Positions 8,587-16,886 of a DNA stretch of 64,000 nt are shown here, one piece after another. The stretch comes from Agarivorans gilvus (lineage in GTDB: Bacteria; Pseudomonadota; Gammaproteobacteria; Enterobacterales; Celerinatantimonadaceae). The stretch spans positions 3,878,501-3,942,500 of the forward strand of contig NZ_CP013021.1 in NCBI RefSeq assembly GCF_001420915.1. Reading direction: 5' to 3'. The position numbers and the translations under genes were made by a program. Within the stretch, counting starts at the first letter, position 1. Each line of letters starts with the position of its first letter. The notes under the pieces are model-generated. The model was not told where the DNA came from. It worked only from the letters and a program-made list of their open reading frames with translations, and searched no databases.

Positions 8587-10500
8587 TTATTGGTAGTCGT
8601 CTTGGTAGTTTTTCGGCGGCGGTGTCCAGGCGCGGTCGGCTTCGGAATGGCCGTCGATTCGATCGCGATTCATCGCCTTACCCAGTAATTTTTCTAGTTG
8701 TAAAAATAGTTCGCGATAGTCGTTGCTAAAGCGGTTGTCTTCACTGCTGGCTAGCCAAGTTTGATAGAGTTTTTCTTTATGATCTTTTTCGATTTGGTCG
8801 AAGGCGGTTTTTAGCTGCTCTGATTTAAAGGGATGAAAGCCCAATTCGTTGAGCACGCGCCCACCCATTTCTAAGGCCGAGTAATAAGCTTCGGTAATCA
8901 CGTGGTCGGCACCAAGGCTGCGCAGTTCGTAGGCATGGCCGCGGTCGAAGGCGCGTACCATTAGGCGCACATGGGGGTGATACTTCTTCACGTACTTCAC
9001 AATGCTTCGGACCCGTTGTTTGTCGTCGATGGTGACCACCATTAACTTGGCTTCTTCTATGCCTGCGGTATGTAATAACTCGGGTTGCGAGGCATCACCA
9101 AAATAGCTTTTTATGTTAATTTTGCGCATCAGCTCCACTTGGCCAGCCTGGTGATCCAGTACCACAGTACTAATGCCATTGGCCGTTAAGAAGCGGTTAA
9201 CGATTTGTCCGAAACGGCCAATACCGGCAATAATTACCGTGCCTTTTTCATCTATTTCATCCGGCTCTCGGTGATTCTCGCTGCGCGCATAGCGCGGTAG
9301 GATAACTTTGTCGTACACAATGAACAGTGCCGGGGTGAGAAACATCGAAAAGGCTACCACTAGCGACAATATTTGAGAGAGGTTGTAGGGCAGTACATTG
9401 TTTTGCACCGTATAGTTAAGCAAGACAAAACCAAATTCACCGGCTTGGGCCAAACTTAGTGCAAACAACCAGCGGTCGCTGTTTTTAATTTTAAACACGA
9501 TGGCCAGAGAGAATAGGATCAGCGCTTTAACCGCAATCACTGCCAAGGCTAAGCCGATAACGACCAGCCAATGCTGAGACAATACCGCGAAGTCGACAGC
9601 GGCTCCCACGGTGATGAAAAATAGGCCTAGTAGCAAGCCCTTAAAGGGCTCGATGGTGGATTCCAGCTCATGGCGAAATTCACTGTTGGCCAATACTACT
9701 CCCGCTAAAAACGCACCCAAAGCGGGGGATAGGCCAATTAAGCTCATTAATGCAGCAATGCCTATCACCAGCATTAGGGTGGCGGCGGTAAAAATTTCCC
9801 GTAAGCCCGAGCTGGCCACATAACGAAATAAGGGGCGGCTTAAGTAGTGCCCCGCGGTAACCAGCGTAATAATTGCAGCCACCACCACTAGGGCATAAGC
9901 CCAACCGGGTAGGTGGGCGCTAAGCAGCAGGTTTTCGCCATGGCTGGCGACGGCGTTATTGGCTTGTTGGTTTTGGGTAATCAGCTCAGGCAGTGCCAAT
10001 AAGGGAATTAGCGCTAGCATTGGGATTACCGCCATGTCTTGAAATAGCAATACCGAAAACGACGAGCGGCCACCATCGGTTTTACTTAAGCCTTTCTCGT
10101 TAAAGGTTTGCAATACAATCGCGGTGGAGGAAAGCGAAAAAATAAGCCCAATGGCCAAAGAGATAGACCAAGCTAAACCCAACCAGAGACAGCCCAACAT
10201 CACCACTAAGGTGGTTAGGCTAACTTGCAGGCCGCCCAAGCCCAGTAGCTTGTGGCGCATGTTCCAAATCATCTTGGGTTCTAGCTCTAGCCCCACCACA
10301 AACAGCATCATTACTACACCAAATTCGGCAAAGTGCTGAATGGTTGCGGCCTCGCTGCCGACTAAGCCGATCACCGGCCCAATCATCACCCCTGCGACTA
10401 AGTAACCGAGTACCGAACCTAAGCCGAGCCGCTTGGCTAAAGGCACCGCCAATACCGCGGCAATCAGGTAAACAAAAGCTTGTAAAAAGTAACCTGTCAT
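8587..10500 (-). CDS. kefB: KefB/KefC-like K+/H+ antiporter
   Basis: A 637-residue CPA2 antiporter: about 12 transmembrane helices (residues 5-385) containing the VGLELEP and LFQDMAVIPML segments, then a cytosolic RCK/TrkA-N domain (about 410-530) with the nucleotide motif IIAGIGRFGQIVNRFL. The C-terminal tail is hydrophilic. Kef systems release K+ and acidify the cytoplasm when electrophile-glutathione adducts bind the RCK domain. The upstream gene, overlapping by 4 nt, encodes the matching ancillary quinone reductase, which supports the Kef assignment. Confidence 0.9.
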   Translation of the reverse strand: MTGYFLQAFVYLIAAVLAVPLAKRLGLGSVLGYLVAGVMIGPVIGLVGSEAATIQHFAEFGVVMMLFVVGLELEPKMIWNMRHKLLGLGGLQVSLTTLVVMLGCLWLGLAWSISLAIGLIFSLSSTAIVLQTFNEKGLSKTDGGRSSFSVLLFQDMAVIPMLALIPLLALPELITQNQQANNAVASHGENLLLSAHLPGWAYALVVVAAIITLVTAGHYLSRPLFRYVASSGLREIFTAATLMLVIGIAALMSLIGLSPALGAFLAGVVLANSEFRHELESTIEPFKGLLLGLFFITVGAAVDFAVLSQHWLVVIGLALAVIAVKALILFSLAIVFKIKNSDRWLFALSLAQAGEFGFVLLNYTVQNNVLPYNLSQILSLVVAFSMFLTPALFIVYDKVILPRYARSENHREPDEIDEKGTVIIAGIGRFGQIVNRFLTANGISTVVLDHQAGQVELMRKINIKSYFGDASQPELLHTAGIEEAKLMVVTIDDKQRVRSIVKYVKKYHPHVRLMVRAFDRGHAYELRSLGADHVITEAYYSALEMGGRVLNELGFHPFKSEQLKTAFDQIEKDHKEKLYQTWLASSEDNRFSNDYRELFLQLEKLLGKAMNRDRIDGHSEADRAWTPPPKNYQDDYQ

Positions 10501-11120
10501 GAGCGCTCCTTAAATACTTCGGTAGGCAGCGTCGCTAGGTTTTCTAGCTGGCATGCGATGTCTAGCTCAATGCGGTCTTCAACTAAAGCATGCAGCAGTT
10601 GCGACCAGTTATTTAGGTGTAACTCTAGGCGTTGTTCTTCTACTGCGGTGCGCGAGCCAAACAGCGCGAATGGTGCTAAGTAGCGCATGCCGGTGAGCCA
10701 GGCAGTTTGTTCTAAGGGGTGTAACAGTTGGCGAATTGAAAAGTGGTTATAACCTTCACTTTGATAGGCTTTTTCTACGCCGCCAGCGGTGAGGGCCGCC
10801 ATAAATAACTTACCGCGTAAGTGATTGCCGTGTTTGCCATAGGCAAATCCATATTCCAAGACTAAGTCTTGCCATTCTTTGAGAATGGCCGGGGTTGAAT
10901 ACCAATACAAGGGAAACTGCATGATCACCACATCGTGGGCGAGTAGCCGTTGTTGTTCTTTGTCTACGTTGATATGGAAGTTGGGGTATTCGGCATATAA
11001 ATCTACCGCAGTCACGCCGGGGATCTGCTGCGCTAGTCTAAACATCGGCCGGTTGATCTCGGAGCGCTCTTGAGAAGGATGCGCGAACAGTATTAATACA
11101 CGTTGTTTCTGCTGAGGCAT
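10497..11120 (-). CDS. kefG: KefG/KefF-like NAD(P)H quinone reductase, Kef ancillary subunit
   Basis: A 207-residue flavodoxin-like protein of the NQO1/KefF-KefG family: LILFAHPSQERSEINRPM at the start, VIMQFPLYWYSTPAILKEWQD (FMN/active-site loop) and LFMAALTAGG in the middle. These proteins detoxify quinones and are needed for full Kef antiporter activity at the inner face of the membrane. Its stop overlaps the kefB start by 4 nt, so the two products are made together. A decayed relative of the same family lies at 61461-61986. Confidence 0.88.
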   Translation of the reverse strand: MPQQKQRVLILFAHPSQERSEINRPMFRLAQQIPGVTAVDLYAEYPNFHINVDKEQQRLLAHDVVIMQFPLYWYSTPAILKEWQDLVLEYGFAYGKHGNHLRGKLFMAALTAGGVEKAYQSEGYNHFSIRQLLHPLEQTAWLTGMRYLAPFALFGSRTAVEEQRLELHLNNWSQLLHALVEDRIELDIACQLENLATLPTEVFKERS

Positions 11121-11303
11121 AGTTAATCCCTAATAAGCCTGCGAATGCGCAGCAGTGAAAACTGAATTTAATATAGGTAGTTTTGGCTAGGCTATTCAAG
11201 CAAAAACTGTGTTTATCATTAGTTTAAGACATAGCCTTTGGGGGCTAGGACCGAGCTAATAGGGCTTACTCTCGTTGAGCAAGCCAAGGTTAAATGGTTT
11301 GGT

Positions 11304-11900
11304 TTATTTTATGGCCAGCACTTGCACCACGCTGCTTTCTCCTTGGTGATAGTGGCCTTCGTCAATATAACGGGTAAGCTCTCGGCCAATCGAAAACTCT
11401 AAGCCAGCCAGTTCTAGTTTGAGGTGCTCTAAAGACATGAAAAAGTCTAACTGCTCGGCGGGAGGCCCACCTCGACCTTCGGTTTCTAGCTGTCGTTTAG
11501 TGAACGCTTCTAAGAGAAATACGCCGGTATTCTTTAAGGCTTTAACGCAGCGTTGGTGCAAGTCTTTACGCAGTGGCGCGGGCATGTGGGCAAAAATAGA
11601 TACAATGCCATCCCAGCATTCTTCACCTAAGTCATAAGTGGCTAGGTCGGCCACCTCGGTATGAATGGTAACGTCGTGTTGTTTAGCCAATAATTGGGCT
11701 TTTTCTAGTCCAACGGCAGATTGGTCTACCGCTGTGACTTGATAGCCTTGGCTGGCTAAATAAACGGCGTTGCGGCCTTCGCCTTCTGCTAAGCACAGTA
11801 CCTTTCCCCGTTGCAGTATCGCTGAGCTCTCGGCGCGCAGAAAGTCATTGGCGCTAGTGCCGTAGATATAATCCGATCGTTGATAACGTTGATCCCACAT
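11304..11900 (-). CDS. Class I SAM-dependent methyltransferase (TehB-like)
   Basis: The start at 11900 (MWDQRYQRSDYIYG) is preceded by a GGAG ribosome site 8 nt upstream; an in-frame GTG 18 nt further up is less likely. The 198-residue product has the SAM-binding motif CLAEGEGRNAVYLASQG with the acidic VTAVDQSAVGLEKA strand, typical of the TehB/thiopurine-methyltransferase-like group. The substrate is unknown. It is a single gene between the Kef pair and the lipid kinase. Confidence 0.82.
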   Translation of the reverse strand: MWDQRYQRSDYIYGTSANDFLRAESSAILQRGKVLCLAEGEGRNAVYLASQGYQVTAVDQSAVGLEKAQLLAKQHDVTIHTEVADLATYDLGEECWDGIVSIFAHMPAPLRKDLHQRCVKALKNTGVFLLEAFTKRQLETEGRGGPPAEQLDFFMSLEHLKLELAGLEFSIGRELTRYIDEGHYHQGESSVVQVLAIK

Positions 11901-12098
11901 ATTCACTCTCCTTGGCACTTAACAATCAATAGCAGTTTATCGTGTTTATTGATTTAAGCAGAGACCTGTTGTGAGATTATTTTTGTCTGCTTGGCGCTAC
12001 CGCATTAAGGTGGTTAAACAATGGTGATCAGTGACGCTCACTCAGGCGCACCTTCTAAGCGATTTAGTGAATGTTGCTGCGAGTTGGTAGATAGGCGC

Positions 12099-13040
12099 TT
12101 ATTGACTTAAGCAGGGACTACCTTTGGCAACAATCAGCCTAAGAGCTTGTGGTTCTACCTCGATATGGGCTTGCTTAAACTGATAGGGTTCGCCATCAAG
12201 GTTACAGGGAAGCGCCTGCTCTAGCTTTATGTCGAGGCTGTCGGTTTGCCAGCTCATTACATATTCAGCATCGGCCAGTGCTTCTCCTTTGCTAAAGGCG
12301 CTGGCTTCTTGTATGACTTGGCTTAAGGCAATGGCTGGGAAGGCTTTAATGATACAAACATCGAGTAGGCCATCGTTGATTAGCGCTTTAGGGCCTAGCT
12401 CTTGGCCTCCGCCCGCTTGTTTGCCATTACATAAGGCGGCCACGATTAATTCGCCATTAAAGTTTTGTTCTGCGCTACTGAACTCGCTTTGGTAAGCGCT
12501 AAAGCTCACCGCTTTAAGTAATCCCGCTAAGGTATAAGCGCCACCGCCAAGCAAATCTTTTAGCTCCGTGGGGGTATCGGCGGTCACTTGTGCGGCAAAA
12601 CCGGCACTGAGTACATTTAAAAAGTAATGGCTTGATTGTTCGTCTGGCTCTTCAACGCGAATCACATCAATCGCTTGCGGCTGATTTTGTAAGGCGAACT
12701 GTAAGGCTTCGCTGGCCTCTAGCGGTAGGCCACAGCCGCTAGCAAAGTCATTGGCGGTACCTAGCGGCATAATGGCAAGGCTAGGGCGCTCATCTTTAGG
12801 CAGTTGCATTAACGCTGAAACAGCCGCCTGAACGGAGCCGTCACCGCCGCCAATCATTAGTGTTTTATCGGGGTGATCCCAACCTTGTTGGTGGGCTTCT
12901 TCAATCAGCCGTGGCACATCGGCGGCTTCCCAAGTCACTCTAACTTGAATGTCGTGGCCTTGTTCTCGTAGGGCAAATATCGCTTCACGCAGTTCTTCTT
13001 GTTGGGCTTTTTTGCCGTTTAGGATCAGTCTTAGTGCCAT
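12099..13040 (-). CDS. yegS: YegS-like lipid kinase
   Basis: A 313-residue diacylglycerol-kinase-fold protein close to YegS, which phosphorylates phosphatidylglycerol in vitro. Seen: the opening LRLILNGKKAQQEELREAI, the nucleotide motif IGGGDGSVQAAVSAL (about 63-77), PLGTANDFA (about 92-100) and the later GLLDVCIIKAF strand. The length is normal for the family. Cytosolic or peripheral membrane location is expected. It is monocistronic; the gap of about 200 nt on its 3' side holds no visible gene. Confidence 0.92.
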   Translation of the reverse strand: MALRLILNGKKAQQEELREAIFALREQGHDIQVRVTWEAADVPRLIEEAHQQGWDHPDKTLMIGGGDGSVQAAVSALMQLPKDERPSLAIMPLGTANDFASGCGLPLEASEALQFALQNQPQAIDVIRVEEPDEQSSHYFLNVLSAGFAAQVTADTPTELKDLLGGGAYTLAGLLKAVSFSAYQSEFSSAEQNFNGELIVAALCNGKQAGGGQELGPKALINDGLLDVCIIKAFPAIALSQVIQEASAFSKGEALADAEYVMSWQTDSLDIKLEQALPCNLDGEPYQFKQAHIEVEPQALRLIVAKGSPCLSQ

Positions 13041-13114
13041 GATTCCTCGCTGTTATTCGCGTTATGCTGGCTCATACTATAAACAACAAACTGCATGATG
13101 GTGAAGTGTTGACC

Positions 13115-13333
13115 TTAAGCGAGGCCTTTCATGCGTAGGTATAAGTTTTCTACTTTATCACGTGCCCATTGGGTTTTACGTAAAAACTTAAGGCTAGATT
13201 TAATGCTGGGATCATGGGTGAAGCAGCGAATATTGATTCTTGCGCCGAGCCCTTCCCAACCATAAAAGTCGACGAGTTCGGTGAGGATGGCTTGTAGTGT
13301 TTTACCATGCAATGGGTTGTTTTTTTGAGTCAT
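13115..13333 (-). CDS. VF530-family DNA-binding protein (DUF2132)
   Basis: A 72-residue basic protein matching the VF530 family: NPLHGKTLQAILTELVDFYGW, ARINIRCFTHDPSIKSSLKFL and a C-terminal RDKVENLYLRMK helix. The Vibrio fischeri member was solved as a small alpha/beta protein and family members are reported to bind DNA. The role in the cell is unknown. It is a separate unit 74 nt upstream of the lipid kinase. Confidence 0.85.
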   Translation of the reverse strand: MTQKNNPLHGKTLQAILTELVDFYGWEGLGARINIRCFTHDPSIKSSLKFLRKTQWARDKVENLYLRMKGLA

Positions 13334-13544
13334 GCTAGTGGCCGTTAATTAGTTCTCACTAAGTATATCAGCTGCCGGGGGGCGGCTGGTAGCCAAGACT
13401 TATAAGAGGGGCTGAGTGAAGTACTGTGTTGTTCTTGGCTCGGCAACATAATGCTTGTTAAAAATGGAAAATAATTGGCAACAAAAGCTAAAGTTATCGT
13501 TTAGTCAGCCGACAAAAGGCTGATGTCCAGGAATAGGAGGTAGA

Positions 13545-13724
13545 ATGGAAGTCAGTGGAGCAAGCACTTCGCAATCGATGGAAGTGATCTCAGCACAGTT
13601 GGCCCAAGGCCAACAAAAGCAAGACGGTAAAGCAGTACAAGAACTTGTTGCCGCTGCCGAAGTCCCACAAGTTGCTCCTGCGAGCAGACCGGGTCTTGGT
13701 GGAAATATTAATATTAAAGTGTAA
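13545..13724 (+). CDS. Small unknown protein, possibly YjfB/motility-like
   Basis: A 59-residue ORF with an excellent ribosome site (GGAGG 6 nt upstream of the ATG) and a strong terminator directly after it. It starts MEVSGASTSQSMEVISAQLA, is Gln/Ala-rich and ends NINIKV. Short proteins of this shape in marine gammaproteobacteria are sometimes labelled 'putative motility protein' (YjfB-like), and the next gene is a chemoreceptor. I am confident that it is a real gene and unsure of the family. Confidence 0.7.
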   Translation: MEVSGASTSQSMEVISAQLAQGQQKQDGKAVQELVAAAEVPQVAPASRPGLGGNINIKV

Positions 13725-13730
13725 ATAGAC

Positions 13731-13757
13731 TAAGCCGCATCGCGGCTTATTCTTTTC
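13731..13757 (+). terminator. Rho-independent terminator after the small ORF
   Basis: An 8-bp perfect stem TAAGCCGC/GCGGCTTA with an ATC loop (13731-13749) is followed by a T-rich stretch. It sits 7 nt after the small ORF's stop. Confidence 0.85.
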
Positions 13758-14008
13758 TTATCATTTGGTGAATTGTTTGCGCCAATCATTCAGCTAAACT
13801 GAACCTTGTTTAAGCCTTGAACAACTCTTCTCTCCCTATATAGCGCCCCGTCATAGAACTTAAGTTTTTTATAAATAACTTGCCTTTTCTTGATTGAAGT
13901 CAATCGATTAATTGGTAGCGTAAAGGACTTATGGCCTACTGTTTTAAGGTAAGCAGCAAGCCCTATCTGGCTGTTAATTTTTATTAAATTTCAATTGAGT
14001 AACAAGAT
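13758..14008. other. Gene-free stretch before the chemoreceptor
   Basis: AT-rich intergenic DNA that must carry the promoter of the chemoreceptor gene. No reading frame, repeat or clear operator is visible. Confidence 0.5.
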
Positions 14009-15652
14009 ATGCAAACTGTTAGCGCTCGCCTAAAGATTATGATCGTGATGTTTTTTATGGCCTTTTCTCTGTTAGCCTACAAGGGTATATCAGGGATGAA
14101 TGCGGCAACCCATTCAATCAATGATATGTATTCAGAGGGAATGCAGCACACCATCAGGGCGGGTAGAATTCTTGACGCTTTGGGGCAAGCTCGAAGCTCT
14201 TTGTTACTCGCTTTTCAACATGCTCCCCAGTCTGAATTCGTTAATATGCATGACCATCCAGTGTCTTTGCATGTGAATGATATTCAGCAAGCGATGAAAG
14301 ACTTGCATCATATTGTGGATGTTGAATTGGCGGGGGTGGTGTTAAATAACAAAGAACAGCAAATTGTTTCTAGTTTAGAGCGCCAGCTCGATACTATTGC
14401 TGAGCAAGGATTTACGGTGGCGCTAAACGCTATCGCAAAAGGGGATTTCCAAGCAGCTAACTTGGCTTTATTAAAAGTGATTAATCCAAGTTACGTAGAG
14501 GTGACAAAACACGCTGAGCAATTTTTAGAAGCACAGGTGACTGAAGCCGCTTCCTCTTTAGCGACAGCACAAAGTAATACTCGCGCGTTTATGTGGGGCG
14601 TGGCTATTATCACCCTCATTAGTTTGTTGGTGATTGTGGGTTTATCAATTCTTACCATGAAACGAGTGAGTGGAGCAGCGGGCCAGTTACAAGAGAAATC
14701 TAAGTTGATTGTAGAAGGCGATTTGACTCAACGTATTGAGCTTAGTGGGCAAGACGAATTTAGCCATATCGCCAATGATGTAAACAACATTGTGACTCAG
14801 TTCCAACACGTAGTGGCGACTAATCAGGCCTCCATCGACAGCTTAGCCAGCGCCGCTGAAGAGGGCTCGACAGTTGCCGAGCAAACTAAGCAGAACGTGT
14901 TTGACCAGCAACAGCAAACTCAGCTTATTGCCACAGCGATTCACCAGTTCACCGCTACCGTGCATGAAGTGGCGCAAAACGCCAGTGGCGCGGCAGAAGC
15001 ATCAGAGGAAGCAGACCATGCCGCCGACCAAGGTAAAGAGGTGGTACAACAAAGCATCAACATGGTAGAGACCTTGTCGCAAGAAATGCAGGATACGGTG
15101 GGGGTAATGCAAAATCTAGCGCAACATGTGGCAGAAATTAGCAGCGTGATCGAAGTGATTCAAAGTATTTCCGAGCAAACCAACCTGTTAGCGCTCAATG
15201 CGGCCATTGAGGCGGCTCGTGCCGGAGAGCAAGGACGAGGCTTTGCGGTAGTGGCCGATGAAGTTAGAACCTTAGCCAGTCGAACTCAACAATCTACCGG
15301 CGAAATTCAGCAAACTATTACTCAGCTACAGCAGGGCAGTCGTGAAGCCATGAGCCGCTTAGAACAAGGGGCGCAGAGTGCCAAACAAACCGCAGAAAAA
15401 TCCTTGCTTGCCGGCGAGGTGCTAGCACTCATTACGCAAAGCGTGGATAAGATTTCTGCGATGAATGCTCAAATTGCTACCGCCGCTGAGCAGCAGAGTT
15501 CGGTCACCGAAGAAATTAACCAAAACATTACCAGCATTAGTGAAATTTCTAATCAAACCGCTAGCGGTGCTGAGCAAAACAGCAGTTCAACCTTAGTATT
15601 GGCAGAGTTGGCTGAACAACTCAGGCTAGAAATACAAGCTTATCGAGTTTAG
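14009..15652 (+). CDS. Methyl-accepting chemotaxis protein
   Basis: A 547-residue chemoreceptor: an N-terminal transmembrane helix (about 9-26), a periplasmic helical sensor domain of about 165 residues (four-helix-bundle style), a second transmembrane helix (about 194-215), a HAMP domain (about 217-270) and a long cytoplasmic signalling coiled coil. The hairpin tip that contacts CheA/CheW is intact (QTNLLALNAAIEAARAGEQG). There is no C-terminal CheR-docking pentapeptide; the protein ends EIQAYRV. The ligand cannot be told from sequence. It is a single gene. Confidence 0.96.
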   Translation: MQTVSARLKIMIVMFFMAFSLLAYKGISGMNAATHSINDMYSEGMQHTIRAGRILDALGQARSSLLLAFQHAPQSEFVNMHDHPVSLHVNDIQQAMKDLHHIVDVELAGVVLNNKEQQIVSSLERQLDTIAEQGFTVALNAIAKGDFQAANLALLKVINPSYVEVTKHAEQFLEAQVTEAASSLATAQSNTRAFMWGVAIITLISLLVIVGLSILTMKRVSGAAGQLQEKSKLIVEGDLTQRIELSGQDEFSHIANDVNNIVTQFQHVVATNQASIDSLASAAEEGSTVAEQTKQNVFDQQQQTQLIATAIHQFTATVHEVAQNASGAAEASEEADHAADQGKEVVQQSINMVETLSQEMQDTVGVMQNLAQHVAEISSVIEVIQSISEQTNLLALNAAIEAARAGEQGRGFAVVADEVRTLASRTQQSTGEIQQTITQLQQGSREAMSRLEQGAQSAKQTAEKSLLAGEVLALITQSVDKISAMNAQIATAAEQQSSVTEEINQNITSISEISNQTASGAEQNSSSTLVLAELAEQLRLEIQAYRV

Positions 15653-15851
15653 GAGATAAGGCCGAATAGGACACTTCTGTAAGCAAAGCTAAATAAAATG
15701 ACTATCTTAGGCAAAAAATCTAATTTTTTTGCCTAAGTTGTTTTTAAGTTTTAACTATTTTTGATTTATCAGGGTTATCGCTAATTAACCATAGACCCGC
15801 CTGCGCCGCATGCGCTACAGTTTGCTTTCGGTTTTTTGTAGGTGACTCTGT

Positions 15852-16886
15852 ATGCGACGCATTGGTTTGTTGGTAGCGGCGCTCATTATGGTTATTACTT
15901 GGATGTTTTACCGGAATGACGCGGCTGAAGAGAGTAAGGCTTCAAGCACCCCGCCTGTAACGGTGGAGGTTGTGCGTTTAAGTGAGGGCGTACTTAATCA
16001 GCAGGTGCATTTATTGGGCAATGTGTTTGCCTTGCGTTCGGTAGAGATAAAGCCGGAGGTTGATGGGCGGATTAGCGACATTGCTGTTCAATCGGGGCAA
16101 CAAGTTAAACAAGGGCAGTTGTTGGTTCAGCTCGATAATCGCCATCAACGAGCGGTGCTGATGCGTGAGCAAGCCCGCTTAAGTGATATTCAGCGCCAGC
16201 ATCAAAACTTACTACAACTCCTGCCTAAGGGCGCGACTACCCAAGCCGAAGTGGATCGCTATGAATCTCAGGTGGCGATGCAACAAGCAGAGCTAGCACT
16301 TGCCGAAGCCGCCTTGCAAGACCGAGCCTTACGCGCGCCGTTTGATGGCCAGCTTGGTTTGGTGGATTTAAGCCTCGGCCAAGTGGTTAACTCTGATACT
16401 GTGTTAATGACCTTGGACGATGCCAGCACTCTACGCTTAAATGTGCCTGTCGCGGCGCGCTATTTGGGACAAATTCAACTTGGGCAAACCGCCCAACTGC
16501 GCCAGTCTGGTGCCGAGCAACGAGTATTTGAAGCCAAGGTGAGCAGCATCGATAGTCGGGTTCGCGGCGAAACCTTAAATGTGTTTGTGCAACTGTCTAT
16601 AGATAACCAGCAGGGCTTGCTGGCTCCCGGCACCTTAATGAGCGGTGAATTGTCGCTAGCCTCTAGCGAGCACTTGTTAATGCCCTTGCAAGCGGTCGCT
16701 TACGATGGTGAGCGCCGTTATGCCTACCGCTTAAACCAGCAAACAGTAGATAAAGTCGAAGTGCTTTTGGGGCAGCGCGGTGATGAGCAAGTTGAGGTTT
16801 TAAGTGGTTTAGTCGCCGGTGATCAGGTGGTGTATAAGGGCTTGGTTAAGCTTCACGACGGCATCGAGGTTGAAGTACTTAACTAA
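15852..16886 (+). CDS. RND efflux periplasmic adaptor (membrane fusion protein)
   Basis: A 344-residue adaptor with an N-terminal membrane anchor (residues 2-20), a lipoyl half-motif EIKPEVDGRISDIAVQSGQQV, an alpha-hairpin (about 100-150), the second lipoyl half ALRAPFDGQLGLVDLSLGQ and a beta-barrel/MP domain. It links the inner-membrane pump encoded next (overlap of one base) to an outer-membrane channel, which is not encoded here and must come from elsewhere, such as TolC. The substrate is unknown. Confidence 0.93.
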   Translation: MRRIGLLVAALIMVITWMFYRNDAAEESKASSTPPVTVEVVRLSEGVLNQQVHLLGNVFALRSVEIKPEVDGRISDIAVQSGQQVKQGQLLVQLDNRHQRAVLMREQARLSDIQRQHQNLLQLLPKGATTQAEVDRYESQVAMQQAELALAEAALQDRALRAPFDGQLGLVDLSLGQVVNSDTVLMTLDDASTLRLNVPVAARYLGQIQLGQTAQLRQSGAEQRVFEAKVSSIDSRVRGETLNVFVQLSIDNQQGLLAPGTLMSGELSLASSEHLLMPLQAVAYDGERRYAYRLNQQTVDKVEVLLGQRGDEQVEVLSGLVAGDQVVYKGLVKLHDGIEVEVLN

